Assembly (NCBI GenBank): GCA_903913215.1
Contig: CAIWKE010000028.1
Coordinates: forward strand, 124,001-188,000
DNA length: 64,000 bases
Source: an uncultured Holophagaceae bacterium
GTDB taxonomy: Bacteria > Acidobacteriota > Holophagae > Holophagales > Holophagaceae
Direction of reading: 5' to 3'
Shown here: positions 52,356 through 61,582 of the stretch, piece by piece
Layout of the letters: each line of letters starts with the position of its first letter
How positions within the stretch are numbered: the first letter of the stretch is position 1
Made by a program: the position numbers and the translations under genes
Notes under the pieces: model-generated
Told to the model about the DNA's origin: nothing
The model's database searches: none
The model's input: only the letters and a program-made list of their open reading frames with translations

Positions 52356-53474
52356 TTGGCAGATCAACGGCTCCAGAAGCGTTATGCGCGGCGGTTTGCC
52401 CCTCAGGGCGGGTCCCTGGACCGCCTGGCGGGAGCCATCCAGACCCTCATGCAGGCCGGGGGCAGCGGGGATCCCTTCTTCCTGTCCCGCAGTCTGGAGC
52501 TGCTGGCGGAGCACCTCCACGCCAGCCAGACCACCCTGGTCATGATGGCCGGGGGCGTGGCGGAGACCCGCTGGTGGCACCCGGAGCTGCCCGAGGAGGA
52601 AGCGCCCCCGGCGGTTGCCTCCTTCTGCCAGTGGCTGCTGGAGCATCCCGATCGCACCCTGGTGGTGCGGGATATGGCTGTGGGGCCACACCTGCCGGGC
52701 CTGGCTGGCCTTGCGCTGCCCTACCAGGCGGCCCTGGGTTGCGCCCTGCGCCAAGCCGATGGCGTCAAGGCCCTTGTCTTCGCCTTCTTTGATCAGCCCC
52801 AGCACTTCTCCCGGGCCCAGTTCGCCCTGGTGGAGGCGGTAGCCGGATTCATCAGCCGAGTCATGGAAATCGAGGATCTCAAGCAGTCTCTCCACCGCCT
52901 GGAGGATGCCCTGGCCATCACCCAGGCCGTCATGGAGGACAGCAGCACCCGGGACCCCGACACGGACCTGCCCAACCTGCGCTACCTGGAGATCTGGGAG
53001 AAGGCCATGCTGGCCTCAGAGCACCGCCCGACGAGCCTGGTGGTGGCCGAGTGCCACTGCCCCTCCCAGGGCCGCAAGGAGGCGGGCCGGATCAAGGTGG
53101 CCGCCGAGGGCGTCCGGGCCGGGGATCTGGTGGTGCGGGGCCCCGGCGGGCGGCTCCTGGTGATCTTCCGCCACACGCCCCGCAGCATTGCCCACGTCCT
53201 CCTCCTTCGCATGCGCACCCAGCTGGGTAGCATTCCCATGGGCGTCACCCTCTGGGTGCCGGGCCCCGAGGCACTGGGCCTGGAGTCCTGCCGCCCGCGC
53301 CTCAGCTCGGCCCTGGACGAGAGCCGCGCCATGGCCCAGCCGGGCCTGGTCTGGCACCTGCCCGAGGACATGGCGCCCGAGCCACTGCTGTCCCACCCGG
53401 AACCCCGCCCCGTGCCACCGGTCCTGGTGGAGCCGCCCCCGCGCTGGCAGCCGCTGACACTGCGGAAGGTCTGA
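52356..53474 (+). CDS. GAF protein with degenerate GGDEF-like domain
   Basis: A 372-residue protein. The TTG start at 52356 is fixed by a GGAGG five bases upstream. Residues ~25-170 look like a GAF domain. The following part shows remnants of a GGDEF domain: TDLPNLRYLEIWEKA corresponds to the LTGLPNRR motif, and VRAGDLVVRGPGGRLLVIF stands where RxxDxxxRYGGDEF would be, with the active-site residues lost (GGRLL). A Pro-rich tail ends the protein. It cannot be a cyclase in the normal sense, but may bind nucleotide or regulate the active cyclase 58 bases upstream. Confidence 0.7.
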   Translation: MADQRLQKRYARRFAPQGGSLDRLAGAIQTLMQAGGSGDPFFLSRSLELLAEHLHASQTTLVMMAGGVAETRWWHPELPEEEAPPAVASFCQWLLEHPDRTLVVRDMAVGPHLPGLAGLALPYQAALGCALRQADGVKALVFAFFDQPQHFSRAQFALVEAVAGFISRVMEIEDLKQSLHRLEDALAITQAVMEDSSTRDPDTDLPNLRYLEIWEKAMLASEHRPTSLVVAECHCPSQGRKEAGRIKVAAEGVRAGDLVVRGPGGRLLVIFRHTPRSIAHVLLLRMRTQLGSIPMGVTLWVPGPEALGLESCRPRLSSALDESRAMAQPGLVWHLPEDMAPEPLLSHPEPRPVPPVLVEPPPRWQPLTLRKV

Positions 53475-53509
53475 GCGGTCAGCCCGAGGCCTGCCAGACT
53501 GGACGAACC

Positions 53510-54361
53510 ATGACCGGCCACCTCATCCTCGTCCCCACCCCCATCGGCAACCTCGGCGACCTCACGGATCGCGCCCGGGAAGCCCTGCGCCATGCCGACC
53601 TGGTGGCCTGCGAGGACACCCGGCGCACCGGCGGGCTGCTCAAGCACCTGGAGATCGAGAAACCCCTCCTGCGCTTTGATGACCACGCCAGCGAGGCCGC
53701 CTTCGAGCGGGTGGGCCTGGAACTGCTCTCGGGCCGCACGGTGGCCTACTGCAGCGACGCGGGCATGCCGGGCATCAACGATCCGGGCTTCGAGATCGCC
53801 CGTGCTGCCCGGGCCGCCGGGGCCAAGGTCACGGTGCTGCCGGGCGCATCGGCGGTACTGCTGGCGGTGGTGGCCTCGGGCCTGCCCTGCCACACCTTCA
53901 GCTTCTGGGGCTATCTGCCCAACCGTAGTGAGCCCCGTCGCACCATGCTCCGCAAGCTCGGCACCGAGGAGGAGACCGTGGTGGTCTTCGAGACGCCCCA
54001 CCGCATCCACGAGACCCTCTCGGAGCTGGAGGAGCTGCTGCCGGATCGGGAGGTGGCCCTGGGCCGCGAGCTGACCAAGCTTCACGAGACGTGGTACCGG
54101 GGCACCCCCGCCCAGGTGAAGCAGCAGTTGGGCCGCGAGGATCGTGGCGAGATGGTGCTGGTACTGGCCGGGGCCGCCGCCAAGCGGCTGGTGACCGAGG
54201 TGCTGTCGGACTTCGAAGGCGGCGTGCTGCCCCCCTGGGCCCAGGCCTTCCTGGCCGCCGCAAGAGAAGGGGGCATGACGCTGCGCGAAGCTGTGAAGCC
54301 CCTGGCCAAGCACCTGGGCGTGTCGGCCTCGGAGCTGTACCGGATCGCGGCAGACATCTGA
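53510..54361 (+). CDS. rsmI: 16S rRNA 2'-O-ribose C1402 methyltransferase RsmI
   Basis: A 283-residue tetrapyrrole-methylase-fold enzyme. The signatures LILVPTPIGNLGDLT, CEDTRRTGGLLKHL, YCSDAGMPGINDPG, LPGASAVLLAVVASGLP and ETPHRIHETL are characteristic of RsmI. It methylates C1402 of 16S rRNA in the decoding centre. It ends 8 bases before an MFS transporter gene, which is probably co-transcribed. Confidence 0.95.
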   Translation: MTGHLILVPTPIGNLGDLTDRAREALRHADLVACEDTRRTGGLLKHLEIEKPLLRFDDHASEAAFERVGLELLSGRTVAYCSDAGMPGINDPGFEIARAARAAGAKVTVLPGASAVLLAVVASGLPCHTFSFWGYLPNRSEPRRTMLRKLGTEEETVVVFETPHRIHETLSELEELLPDREVALGRELTKLHETWYRGTPAQVKQQLGREDRGEMVLVLAGAAAKRLVTEVLSDFEGGVLPPWAQAFLAAAREGGMTLREAVKPLAKHLGVSASELYRIAADI

Positions 54362-54369
54362 AGCCTCGC

Positions 54370-55551
54370 ATGGCCCGCGACCCCTTCTCCCGCCTGCAGT
54401 GGCTGGTCTTCGCCCTGGCGGGGGCGGTGTTCACCACGGTCTACATTCCGCAGCCGGTGCTGCCGGTGCTGCGCCAGCAGTTCGGTGTGGGCGAGGGGGT
54501 GGCCTCGCTGACGGTGTCGGCGGTGGTGCTGGGCATCGCCCTGGCCAACCTGCCCTTCGGCGCCCTGGCGGACCGCCTGCCCATCCGGCCCATCCTGCTC
54601 AGTGGTGGCCTGGTGGTTTCCCTGGCGGGCATCGCCTCGGCCCTGGCCCCCAACCTGCCGTTGCTGGTGGCGGCCCGCTTCATTCAGGGCCTCTTCATCC
54701 CTGCGCTGACCACCTGCCTCGTGACCTACCTGGGCCGCGTGATGCCGCCTGAGCGTCTGAACGTGGTCATGGGATCCTATGTATCAGCTACGGTGGTGGG
54801 CGGCCTGTCGGGGCGCCTCCTGGGTGGTTTCCTGCTGCCCGCGACCCACTGGCGCTGGGCCTTCTTCCTGGCCGCAGCCCTCCTGCTGCTGGCCACCCTG
54901 GCGGGCTTCCTGGGGCTGCCTCGGGAGGAGACACCCCTGCCGCAGGCTCCGGAACCGGTGCGCTTCCGGGACGTCCTCTTCCGCCATGAGCTGCTGCGGA
55001 TCTATGGTGTGGCCGCCGGGGCCTTCTTCGTGTTCTCGTCGGTCTTCAACTACATGCCCTTCTACCTGCACGGCGCGCCCTTCCATTGGTCCACCAGGGC
55101 CGTGACCCTGCTCTACCTCTCCTACGTGGTCGGTGTGGTGACCGGACCCCTGGCCGGCAAACTCAGCAATCGTGTGGGCAATGGCCGCGCCATGGTGCTG
55201 GGCGCCCTCATCTTTGCGGTGGGCCTGGGCTTCACGCTGGTGCCCCAGGGCTGGGCCATGGCCCTGGCCCTGGCGCTAGTCTGTGCGGGCTTCTTCACCA
55301 TCCACGCTTCGGCCGCGGGTGCCCTGAACCGCAAGGTCAGCTCAGGGCGCGGCCGGGCCAACGGCTTCTATGTGCTGTTCTACTACCTGGGTGGCGCCCT
55401 GGGCATCACCCTCAGCGGCCAGGCCTACCACCTCGCCGGCTGGCACGGCGTCGTGGCCCTGGCCGGCACCGCCCTGCTGGTGCCCCTGGGCACTGGCCTC
55501 ATGGAAATCCAGGCCACGGCGACCGCAAAGCAAGGAACCGCCAACCGCTGA
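54370..55551 (+). CDS. MFS transporter (YnfM-like)
   Basis: A 393-residue protein with about twelve hydrophobic helices. The opening (WLVFALAGAVFTTVYIPQPVLPVLRQQFG) and the loop motif LPFGALADRLPIRPI (MFS motif A position) resemble the YnfM/arabinose-efflux group. The substrate is unknown. ATG 54370 follows the rsmI stop by 8 bases; a longer frame from 54091 overlaps rsmI and is not domain-like. Confidence 0.88.
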   Translation: MARDPFSRLQWLVFALAGAVFTTVYIPQPVLPVLRQQFGVGEGVASLTVSAVVLGIALANLPFGALADRLPIRPILLSGGLVVSLAGIASALAPNLPLLVAARFIQGLFIPALTTCLVTYLGRVMPPERLNVVMGSYVSATVVGGLSGRLLGGFLLPATHWRWAFFLAAALLLLATLAGFLGLPREETPLPQAPEPVRFRDVLFRHELLRIYGVAAGAFFVFSSVFNYMPFYLHGAPFHWSTRAVTLLYLSYVVGVVTGPLAGKLSNRVGNGRAMVLGALIFAVGLGFTLVPQGWAMALALALVCAGFFTIHASAAGALNRKVSSGRGRANGFYVLFYYLGGALGITLSGQAYHLAGWHGVVALAGTALLVPLGTGLMEIQATATAKQGTANR

Positions 55552-55597
55552 GAACCCAGAGAAATACAGGGCCCCTCTGCACTCTCTGCGGTTAAAC
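55543..55597. repeat. AACCGCTGAGA-type intergenic repeat (inverted)
   Basis: AACCGCTGAGAA overlaps the MFS stop codon, and TCTCTGCGGTT (inverse of AACCGCAGAGA) lies at 55583-55593. The motif matches the repeat array at 15625-15716. Confidence 0.55.
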
Positions 55598-55635
55598 CAC
55601 CGCTGGTTGTTGCCCCAATGACGGGAATCCTGGGC

Positions 55636-56511
55636 TCAGGTGGGTACGGCGGGCCGCCGCAGGGGCGCCAGGGTGTACCAGGCGATGGTGGCCAGGATGA
55701 GGAGGCCGCCCAGGAGGGCCCAGGGGGAGGGGCGCTCGCCGATGCCCAGGAAGACCCAGAGTGGATTGAGCACCGCTTCCAGGGTGCCGGTCACCACGGC
55801 GGCGGTGGCGCTGAGGTGGCGGATGCCGGCGTTGAAGAAGAGGTAGGCGAGGGCGATCTGGAAGACGCCCAGGTAGAGGATGATCCCGGTCTGGGGCAGG
55901 GTGGGGTGGAAGCCGCGCAGAGCCAGGGGCGCGCAGAACAGCGCCACCAGCAGGTTGCCGAGGATGATGGCGCCGATGGGGTCCAGCTCCGGGGCGCGAT
56001 CCCGCTGCAGCTTCAGGGTCAGGGAGAAGAGGGCCAGGCCGATGCCCGAGACCACGGCCAGGAGGTTGCCGGCGAGGTTCCCCGCCGCGAGGCGGCCCAG
56101 GAAGAAGAGGCCCATGGCAGACAGCACCAGGATCACGGCCACCAGATCCCGGGCCCGGAGGGCACGCTTCGTGACCCAGGGCTCCAGGAAGACGAGGTAG
56201 ATGGGGGCCGAGAACTGGAGAAAGATGGCGTTGGCCGCGGTGGTGAGCTTGGTGGCGGCCACGAAGAGGATGAGGATGCTGGCGTAGGCCAGGGCACAGC
56301 CCAGGGAGAGGGCGCTGGGGCGGGGAAAGGGGTTGCCACCCCGCAGGCGCACCACCAGGGCCATGGCGGGCACGGCCACGAGGCTGCGGGCGAAGGCGAT
56401 CTGTAGGGGCCCCAGGCTGAGCACCTTGATGAAGAGCCCGCTGGAACTCCAGAGCAGGGCCGCCAACGCCACCAGGGCCGCGCCCCGAACCTGATCCCTG
56501 CCGTGTGCCAT
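55636..56511 (-). CDS. DMT-superfamily (EamA) transporter
   Basis: A 291-residue protein with ten predicted membrane helices in two EamA repeats (LAALLWSSSGLFIKVLS at the start, AVVTGTLEAVLNPLWVFLGIGE late in the second). EamA transporters export amino acids or other metabolites. The substrate is not deducible. It is the downstream neighbour of the ChrR-like gene on the minus strand (30-base gap), so it could be part of that operon or its target. Confidence 0.87.
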   Translation of the reverse strand: MAHGRDQVRGAALVALAALLWSSSGLFIKVLSLGPLQIAFARSLVAVPAMALVVRLRGGNPFPRPSALSLGCALAYASILILFVAATKLTTAANAIFLQFSAPIYLVFLEPWVTKRALRARDLVAVILVLSAMGLFFLGRLAAGNLAGNLLAVVSGIGLALFSLTLKLQRDRAPELDPIGAIILGNLLVALFCAPLALRGFHPTLPQTGIILYLGVFQIALAYLFFNAGIRHLSATAAVVTGTLEAVLNPLWVFLGIGERPSPWALLGGLLILATIAWYTLAPLRRPAVPT

Positions 56512-56541
56512 GGCCCCATTGGACCATGACCGGGGGTGGAT

Positions 56542-57321
56542 CTAGCGGACGGTCCCAAGCAGGCTCCGCCAGCCTTCGAAGCGGAGGCCGCCTTCGAGGC
56601 GCACAATGGCCAGGCACTCGGGACCGGCATCGGCCTCAGGCGCGTGGAAGCTACCCTGCTGGTGCCGGATCCAGTCCCCCGGATGCAAGTGGGCCGGGCC
56701 ATCCTGGAGGCCACCGCAGAGCAGCACGGACACCTCCGGTCCCAGATGGCCATGGCGGGGGATGCGGTTGCCGCCGGGCATGCGGGCGAGGCTGAGCACG
56801 GCACCGGTCTGGCTGTCCTCGGCCAGTCGGGCCACCTCGCTGCCGCCCAGGCCCCACTTGGACCAGGACCACCGGGTGTCCGCGGGGAGGTGGGGGCGCA
56901 GGCCCTCCAGGGTGTTGGCCTCGGGGGGGATGGCTCGCTCAGAGCCGTGAACTGCCTGACAGCTGGGGCAGTGGCCCAGGTGCACCCGCAGGAGCAGGGA
57001 TAGGAGGGGATCCCCCCCGGGGGCCAGGGCCGCCCAGTCCTCAGCCTCGGGGTGGTGCTGGGGGCCCTTGGGGACGCGTCCCTCCCGCAGCAGGGCCAGG
57101 GCGCTGGAGAGGGCGTGCTCCGCCTGCGGTGTGGGGGTGTCGTCCCAGGCTTCGCGCAGCAGGGCCGGCGCCCGCTTGAGCTTGTCCAGGAAGGCCTGAC
57201 AGGGGGGGCAGAAGCCCAGGTGGAGCTTCACGCCCAGCCAGGCGAAGGGGCCCAGGGCGCCTTCCTCATAATCGGTGAGCAGAGCTGTCACCTCTGCGCA
57301 GCTGGGGGTCAGCAGGGTCAT
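56542..57321 (-). CDS. ChrR-like anti-sigma factor with two zinc-finger motifs and cupin domain
   Basis: A 259-residue protein. The N-terminus has a ZAS-type anti-sigma zinc motif (C8, H34, C38, C41 in VKLHLGFCPPC). About 75 residues later there is a second such motif, LRVHLGHCPSC (H114, C118, C121), without an obvious first cysteine. The C-terminal ~100 residues form a ChrR-type cupin (RHGHLGPEVSVLLCGGLQDG, HLHPGDWI). In Rhodobacter ChrR the cupin senses singlet oxygen and releases the sigma factor. Its ATG overlaps the sigma stop by four bases. Confidence 0.88.
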   Translation of the reverse strand: MTLLTPSCAEVTALLTDYEEGALGPFAWLGVKLHLGFCPPCQAFLDKLKRAPALLREAWDDTPTPQAEHALSSALALLREGRVPKGPQHHPEAEDWAALAPGGDPLLSLLLRVHLGHCPSCQAVHGSERAIPPEANTLEGLRPHLPADTRWSWSKWGLGGSEVARLAEDSQTGAVLSLARMPGGNRIPRHGHLGPEVSVLLCGGLQDGPAHLHPGDWIRHQQGSFHAPEADAGPECLAIVRLEGGLRFEGWRSLLGTVR

Positions 57322-57944
57322 GGGCCCTCCAGGGAATGGGGGGTGAACTCAGGCAGCATGGCCCGCAGCGCCAGCCGGGCCCGATGGACGCGCTGGCGCA
57401 CCAGCTCTCGCGTGATGCCCAGGTGACTGGCAATCTCTTCGGTATTCCAACCTTCCAGGTCGCGCAGGACGAAGACGGCGCGCTGATCATCGGACAGGCG
57501 GTCCAGGCCCGCGCGGACCCTGGCCTTCAGCTCCTGATGCTCGACCTGCACGTGCGCCTCCGGATCCTCACTCCAATCGAGAACGGTATCTACGTTCATG
57601 TGATGCCCGTCGTCACCGAAACGTGGCATCAGATCCTCGATGGCGTCTTCCCGGCGGCGGACCCGCTTGCGGCGGGCCATGAGGGCCTGGTTCACGCAGA
57701 TACGGTAGGCCCAGGTGCTGAAGCGGCTGGCGCCCAGGAAGCCCGGCAGCTCGCGATGCAGGGTCAGCAGGGCGTCCTGGAGGGCGTCCTGGCTTTCGGC
57801 CTCGTTGCCCAAGATGCGGTCGATGACCCGGAACAGCATGCCCAGGTGGGGCCGCACCAGGGCCTCGAAGGCTGCGGAATCGCCCGCAGCCGCTGCCTGG
57901 ACGAGGATGGCCTCGGCATTACCCGGGCCCTTGGATTCAGCCAT
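57318..57944 (-). CDS. ECF-type RNA polymerase sigma factor
   Basis: A 208-residue sigma-70-family protein with region 2 (FRVIDRILGNEAESQDALQDALLTLHREL, then RFSTWAYRICVNQALMARRK) and region 4 (LRDLEGWNTEEIASHLGITRELVRQRVHRARLAL). Region 3 is absent, as in ECF factors. I prefer ATG 57944; the frame extends to 58028. Its start overlaps by 8 bases the end of a histidine kinase gene, and its stop overlaps the anti-sigma start. The three are therefore one tightly coupled unit. Confidence 0.93.
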   Translation of the reverse strand: MAESKGPGNAEAILVQAAAAGDSAAFEALVRPHLGMLFRVIDRILGNEAESQDALQDALLTLHRELPGFLGASRFSTWAYRICVNQALMARRKRVRRREDAIEDLMPRFGDDGHHMNVDTVLDWSEDPEAHVQVEHQELKARVRAGLDRLSDDQRAVFVLRDLEGWNTEEIASHLGITRELVRQRVHRARLALRAMLPEFTPHSLEGP

Positions 57945-59118
57945 CTTCAGGCCTCGGAAGCCGGGGCAGGCGCACGGTGAAGGCGCAGCCCAGCCCCGGG
58001 CCGCGGCTGGCGACATCCACCTTGCCACGGTGGCGGGTGACGATCTCCTTCACGAGGAAGAGGCCAAGCCCCGTACCAGCCACCTGCCGGGTCAATTCGT
58101 CCCCTACGCGGAAGAAGCGGTGGAAGACCCGGGGCAGGTCCTTGTGGCTGAGGCCCTGGCCCTGGTCGCTCACGACGATGAAGACATCGTCCCCGTCTCC
58201 GTCCAAGGTGACCGTGGTTTCCCGGGGCTCGGTGGCGTATTTGCAGGCGTTGGACAGCAGGTTCTCCACCACGGTGGCCAAGGCCTTGGGGTCGGCGCTG
58301 ACCCAGAAGGGCTCTGGGCTGAACTCGAGCTTCAAGCCCAGGGCGCCTGGGCCCAGGCGCTGGTCCATGTTGTCGCAAACGCTGTGCAGCCAGGGGCCCA
58401 GTTCCAGGGGCGCCAAATGCAGCACCAGGCTGCCGGACTCGGCCCGGGCCACATCGAGGAGGTTGCCGACCAGCTCCTGGAGCCGGTCCAGGTCCTTCTC
58501 CATGAGCCCATGGATGCGCTCCTTCTGCTCGTCCGGGAGGCTATGGGTGAAGAGGGTCTCGGTCCAGACCTTCAGCGACGCGATGGGCGTCTTCAGCTCG
58601 TGAGTGACGGCGGACGTGAAGTTCCGCTGGCGCAGCTTCAGGTCCAGTTCCTGTTCCAGCTTCCGGTAGAGCAGCACGAAGCCCGAGAGCACCGCCACCA
58701 CCATGAAGGCGCCTTCAGTGGCGGCGCGGAAGACCGAGTGCCAGCGCTGGTTCTCCAGCTCGATCATGGGCTCGGGCCGCAGGGTGAGGTAGCCCGCCCC
58801 ATTCAGGAGGGCCAGGTCATCCCGTGAGAGGGGTGCGGGCACCACGGCCACATGAGGAAAATTCTGCCGAATGGCCTGACGGCGCTGCTCCAGAGAGGCT
58901 GGGTCCGAGCGGGTATGAATAGAGCTGAGCAGGTTCAGGCTGTCCATCTGCCAGGCCTGGGCGCAATTGGCCTTCAGGGCCTGGGTGCGGGCCTGGAGCA
59001 GGCGGCCGGACTCGCGGATCTGCACGTTGATCCACCACCCCACCTGGACACAGAGCACCAGGGAGACCACCAGGAAGATGATCCGCTGAAGCGAGAAGGT
59101 GGGGACCCGGTTCGTCAT
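57937..59118 (-). CDS. membrane sensor histidine kinase coupled to ECF sigma
   Basis: A 393-residue kinase. It has two membrane helices (residues ~13-32 and ~133-152) with a ~100-residue periplasmic domain of no recognised family. The kinase core includes H-box FTSAVTHELKTPIASLK, N-box NLLSNACKYA, SDQGQGLS and GTGLGLFLVKEI. No response regulator is encoded nearby. The next gene, overlapping by 8 bases, is an ECF sigma factor. Its phospho-target is unknown. It is divergent from the GAF kinase gene at 59185. Confidence 0.92.
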   Translation of the reverse strand: MTNRVPTFSLQRIIFLVVSLVLCVQVGWWINVQIRESGRLLQARTQALKANCAQAWQMDSLNLLSSIHTRSDPASLEQRRQAIRQNFPHVAVVPAPLSRDDLALLNGAGYLTLRPEPMIELENQRWHSVFRAATEGAFMVVAVLSGFVLLYRKLEQELDLKLRQRNFTSAVTHELKTPIASLKVWTETLFTHSLPDEQKERIHGLMEKDLDRLQELVGNLLDVARAESGSLVLHLAPLELGPWLHSVCDNMDQRLGPGALGLKLEFSPEPFWVSADPKALATVVENLLSNACKYATEPRETTVTLDGDGDDVFIVVSDQGQGLSHKDLPRVFHRFFRVGDELTRQVAGTGLGLFLVKEIVTRHRGKVDVASRGPGLGCAFTVRLPRLPRPEDG

Positions 59119-59184
59119 TCCTCCATCTTGGATGAAATGGGAACCCCTTGGCAGTCCCGCGAAGCCGGGCCATTCTGGAACACG

Positions 59185-60627
59185 ATGTCAGATCCCAACC
59201 AAACCTCGGGGCCCCGCCCCATTTCGCCGCCCGCCAAAGCCAGTTCCGGGCCCCGGCCTGTGGCCCAGGGGGCCGGCAACCGACCTCAGGGCGCCGAGAT
59301 GTTGGCGGAGATTGTCCAGGCCCAGCGCCAGCTGACCCAGGCCGCAGCTGAGACTCGGGACTTGCGCGCCAAGCTGAGCCGCCGCTCCCACCAGATGCAG
59401 GTCCTGCAGCATGTCTCTGAGATCCTGGCCGCCACCTCCAAGGGCGGGCAGGTCGTGAGCGTGGTGCTGGACGTGCTGGCTCAGGAGTTCCACTGCCAGC
59501 GGGCCGTAGTCTGGACGCTGGAGGATGGCGGCGCCGGCTACTTCCCCAAGGACGGCTCGGGGCTGCCCCGGCCTCAGTGGTCCGGTCTGCGCCTCCCGGC
59601 TCCGAATCCCTTCCCCGAGACCCCCCTGGTGCTCTTCCAGAGCCAGTGGCTGGACGCGGGCTGCGGCGTAGAGCTGCTCAAACCCCTGCGGGGCAGCGAA
59701 AACGCACCCCTCTACTTCATTCCGTTTGAGCACCAGCTCCTGCTCCTGGGCTTCGCGATCCTGGCCATGCCGGGCGATCGGAAGTGGGAGGAGGAGGATC
59801 TCGACTCCATCACCATCCTCCAGCGCCAGGCGGCCATCTCGCTCTACAATGCCTGGCTCTTCCGGGATCTCTCCCAGCAGCGGGACGCCCTGCAGCGTCA
59901 GGCCCTGGAACTGGAGCGCGTCAACGACGCCCTCCGGGAGGCCGACCAGCTCAAGAGCGAGTTCCTGGCCCTCACGAGCCACGAGCTGCGGACCCCCCTG
60001 ACGGGCATCCTCGGCTTCACGCGCCTGGTCATGGATGGCCTCTACGACGATGCCGAGGACATGCGGTCCATGCTTCAGGACAGCTACACCTCCGGGCAGC
60101 ACCTGCTGGGTCTGCTCAACGACATCCTGGACCTGGCCAAGATCGAGTCCGGCAAGCTGGAAGTGCATCCGGTGCCCTTTGGCCTGGCGACTCTGATCGA
60201 GGACGTGAAGCCCATCGCCGAGGCCTATCCCCGGAAGCCCGGCGTGGAACTGCTATGGCCAGACCTGAAGGACATTCCCGAGGTGGTGGTGGATCCCAAC
60301 CGCCTCAAGCAGGTGCTCCTGAACCTGCTTTCGAACTCCCTCAAGTTCACCAAGGAAGGCAGCGTCTCCCTTCTGGCGGAGCGGCATCCCGGCCTCATCG
60401 CCCTCCTGGTGGTGGACACTGGCATCGGCGTGAGCATCGAGGCTCAGGCCCGCCTCTTCCAGAAGTTCGCCCAGGCGGATGGCGGCCACAGCCGCGAGTA
60501 CGGTGGCACTGGCCTGGGCCTGGTGATCTGCAAGCACCTCATGGAGATGATGGGCGGCACCATCGAGCTGAGCAGCGAGGGCTTGGGCAAGGGCAGCACG
60601 TTGCGGATCACCATGCCGATTGCGTAG
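59185..60627 (+). CDS. soluble GAF-domain sensor histidine kinase
   Basis: A 480-residue kinase with no membrane helix. A Pro-rich, probably disordered N-terminus and a coiled coil (~35-75) precede a GAF domain (~75-235). The H-box (LTSHELRTPLTGILGF), N-box (NLLSNSLKF), DTGIGVS and GTGLGLVICKHLMEMMGG show an intact kinase. ATG 59185 is chosen since upstream frame overlaps the divergent kinase gene. No adjacent response regulator; the divergent arrangement shares a 66-base promoter region. Confidence 0.9.
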   Translation: MSDPNQTSGPRPISPPAKASSGPRPVAQGAGNRPQGAEMLAEIVQAQRQLTQAAAETRDLRAKLSRRSHQMQVLQHVSEILAATSKGGQVVSVVLDVLAQEFHCQRAVVWTLEDGGAGYFPKDGSGLPRPQWSGLRLPAPNPFPETPLVLFQSQWLDAGCGVELLKPLRGSENAPLYFIPFEHQLLLLGFAILAMPGDRKWEEEDLDSITILQRQAAISLYNAWLFRDLSQQRDALQRQALELERVNDALREADQLKSEFLALTSHELRTPLTGILGFTRLVMDGLYDDAEDMRSMLQDSYTSGQHLLGLLNDILDLAKIESGKLEVHPVPFGLATLIEDVKPIAEAYPRKPGVELLWPDLKDIPEVVVDPNRLKQVLLNLLSNSLKFTKEGSVSLLAERHPGLIALLVVDTGIGVSIEAQARLFQKFAQADGGHSREYGGTGLGLVICKHLMEMMGGTIELSSEGLGKGSTLRITMPIA

Positions 60628-60808
60628 GCGTGACTCACGAAGCTGCGCTTCCTGAGTTAGGGAAAGAGCTTCGGCGGTCGGCCGTTGCTCGCGTGGATCT
60701 GGCGGCCTGTTTGAGGGAAGGCGCTTCGGGCAGTCTCACTGTTCATCCCCGCCCATCACCGTCGATTCCCGGCTCAACAGCTTTTCCGGAATTTGGGCCG
60801 GGTTGAGA

Positions 60809-61582
60809 CTAGTTGGCCTGCGGGGCCTTCAATAGCTCGTCCAGCACGGTGCGGAAGGCCTCGTAGGACTCGGCGCCGAGAAAGACCTTGGTGGCGGTGA
60901 GCAGGCGGCCGTCCTCGCTCAGGGTGCCGATGAGGAAGGCGGGGGTGCCGTTGAGGCCCATGCGCCGGGCGCCCTGGGCGCTGCGCTGGAGGATCTCGAT
61001 GTAGCGGTCGCTTTGGATGCAGGCCTTGAATGCGTTCTCTTCCAGGCTCACGTTCTTGAGGAGCCGCTCCATGGCCTGATTGTCGAAGGGGACCTGATTC
61101 CTGAAGAGGTGGTCGTGCCCCTCCCAGAACTTCTCCTGCTCGCCCGCGCAGCGGGCGAGGCGGGCCTTGAAGGTCGCGCCTGGATGCTCGGGACCGGGCA
61201 GGTCCCGGAAGAAATACTTCACCTTGCCCGCCTGGACGTAGGCGTGATCGAGGAGGGGGTAGATGGTGGTGGCGTACTGGGCGCAGTAGGAGCAGTCGAA
61301 GTCCGAGTATTCCAGGATGGCCACCCGGGCCAGGGCGCTGCCACGGAAGGGCTCGCCATGCACGTTGACGCTGAGAACCTCAGGCCGCTTCGGTGCGATG
61401 GGAGCCTCCATCCGGGCACTGCGTTCCTGAAGCAGGGCCTTGATCTCGCGCAGCTCAGTCCGCAGCTCGTCAATCTGCTGCTGCAGCGGAGGAGTTGACG
61501 TAGCAGGGGTCTGGGCCGACAGGGATGACCCCAGCAGCAGCGCCAGGCCAGCGCAGCGAAGGAGGCAGGACCGGGGCGACAT
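60809..61582 (-). CDS. periplasmic DsbA-like thioredoxin-fold protein
   Basis: A 257-residue exported protein. A signal peptide (CLLRCAGLALLLGSSLSA) is followed by a short coiled coil (residues ~30-60) and a DsbA/BdbD-type thioredoxin domain. The redox motif is CSYC in EYSDFDCSYC, and the cis-Pro loop is GLNGTPAFLIG. It probably forms or isomerises disulfides or acts on periplasmic thiols. The gene stands alone, convergent with the GAF kinase gene. Confidence 0.88.
   Translation of the reverse strand: MSPRSCLLRCAGLALLLGSSLSAQTPATSTPPLQQQIDELRTELREIKALLQERSARMEAPIAPKRPEVLSVNVHGEPFRGSALARVAILEYSDFDCSYCAQYATTIYPLLDHAYVQAGKVKYFFRDLPGPEHPGATFKARLARCAGEQEKFWEGHDHLFRNQVPFDNQAMERLLKNVSLEENAFKACIQSDRYIEILQRSAQGARRMGLNGTPAFLIGTLSEDGRLLTATKVFLGAESYEAFRTVLDELLKAPQAN

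Noticed and set aside
54091-54369. In-frame upstream extension of the MFS transporter
   Set aside because: It overlaps rsmI and is Arg/Gly-rich without membrane character; the transporter's first helix begins after ATG 54370.
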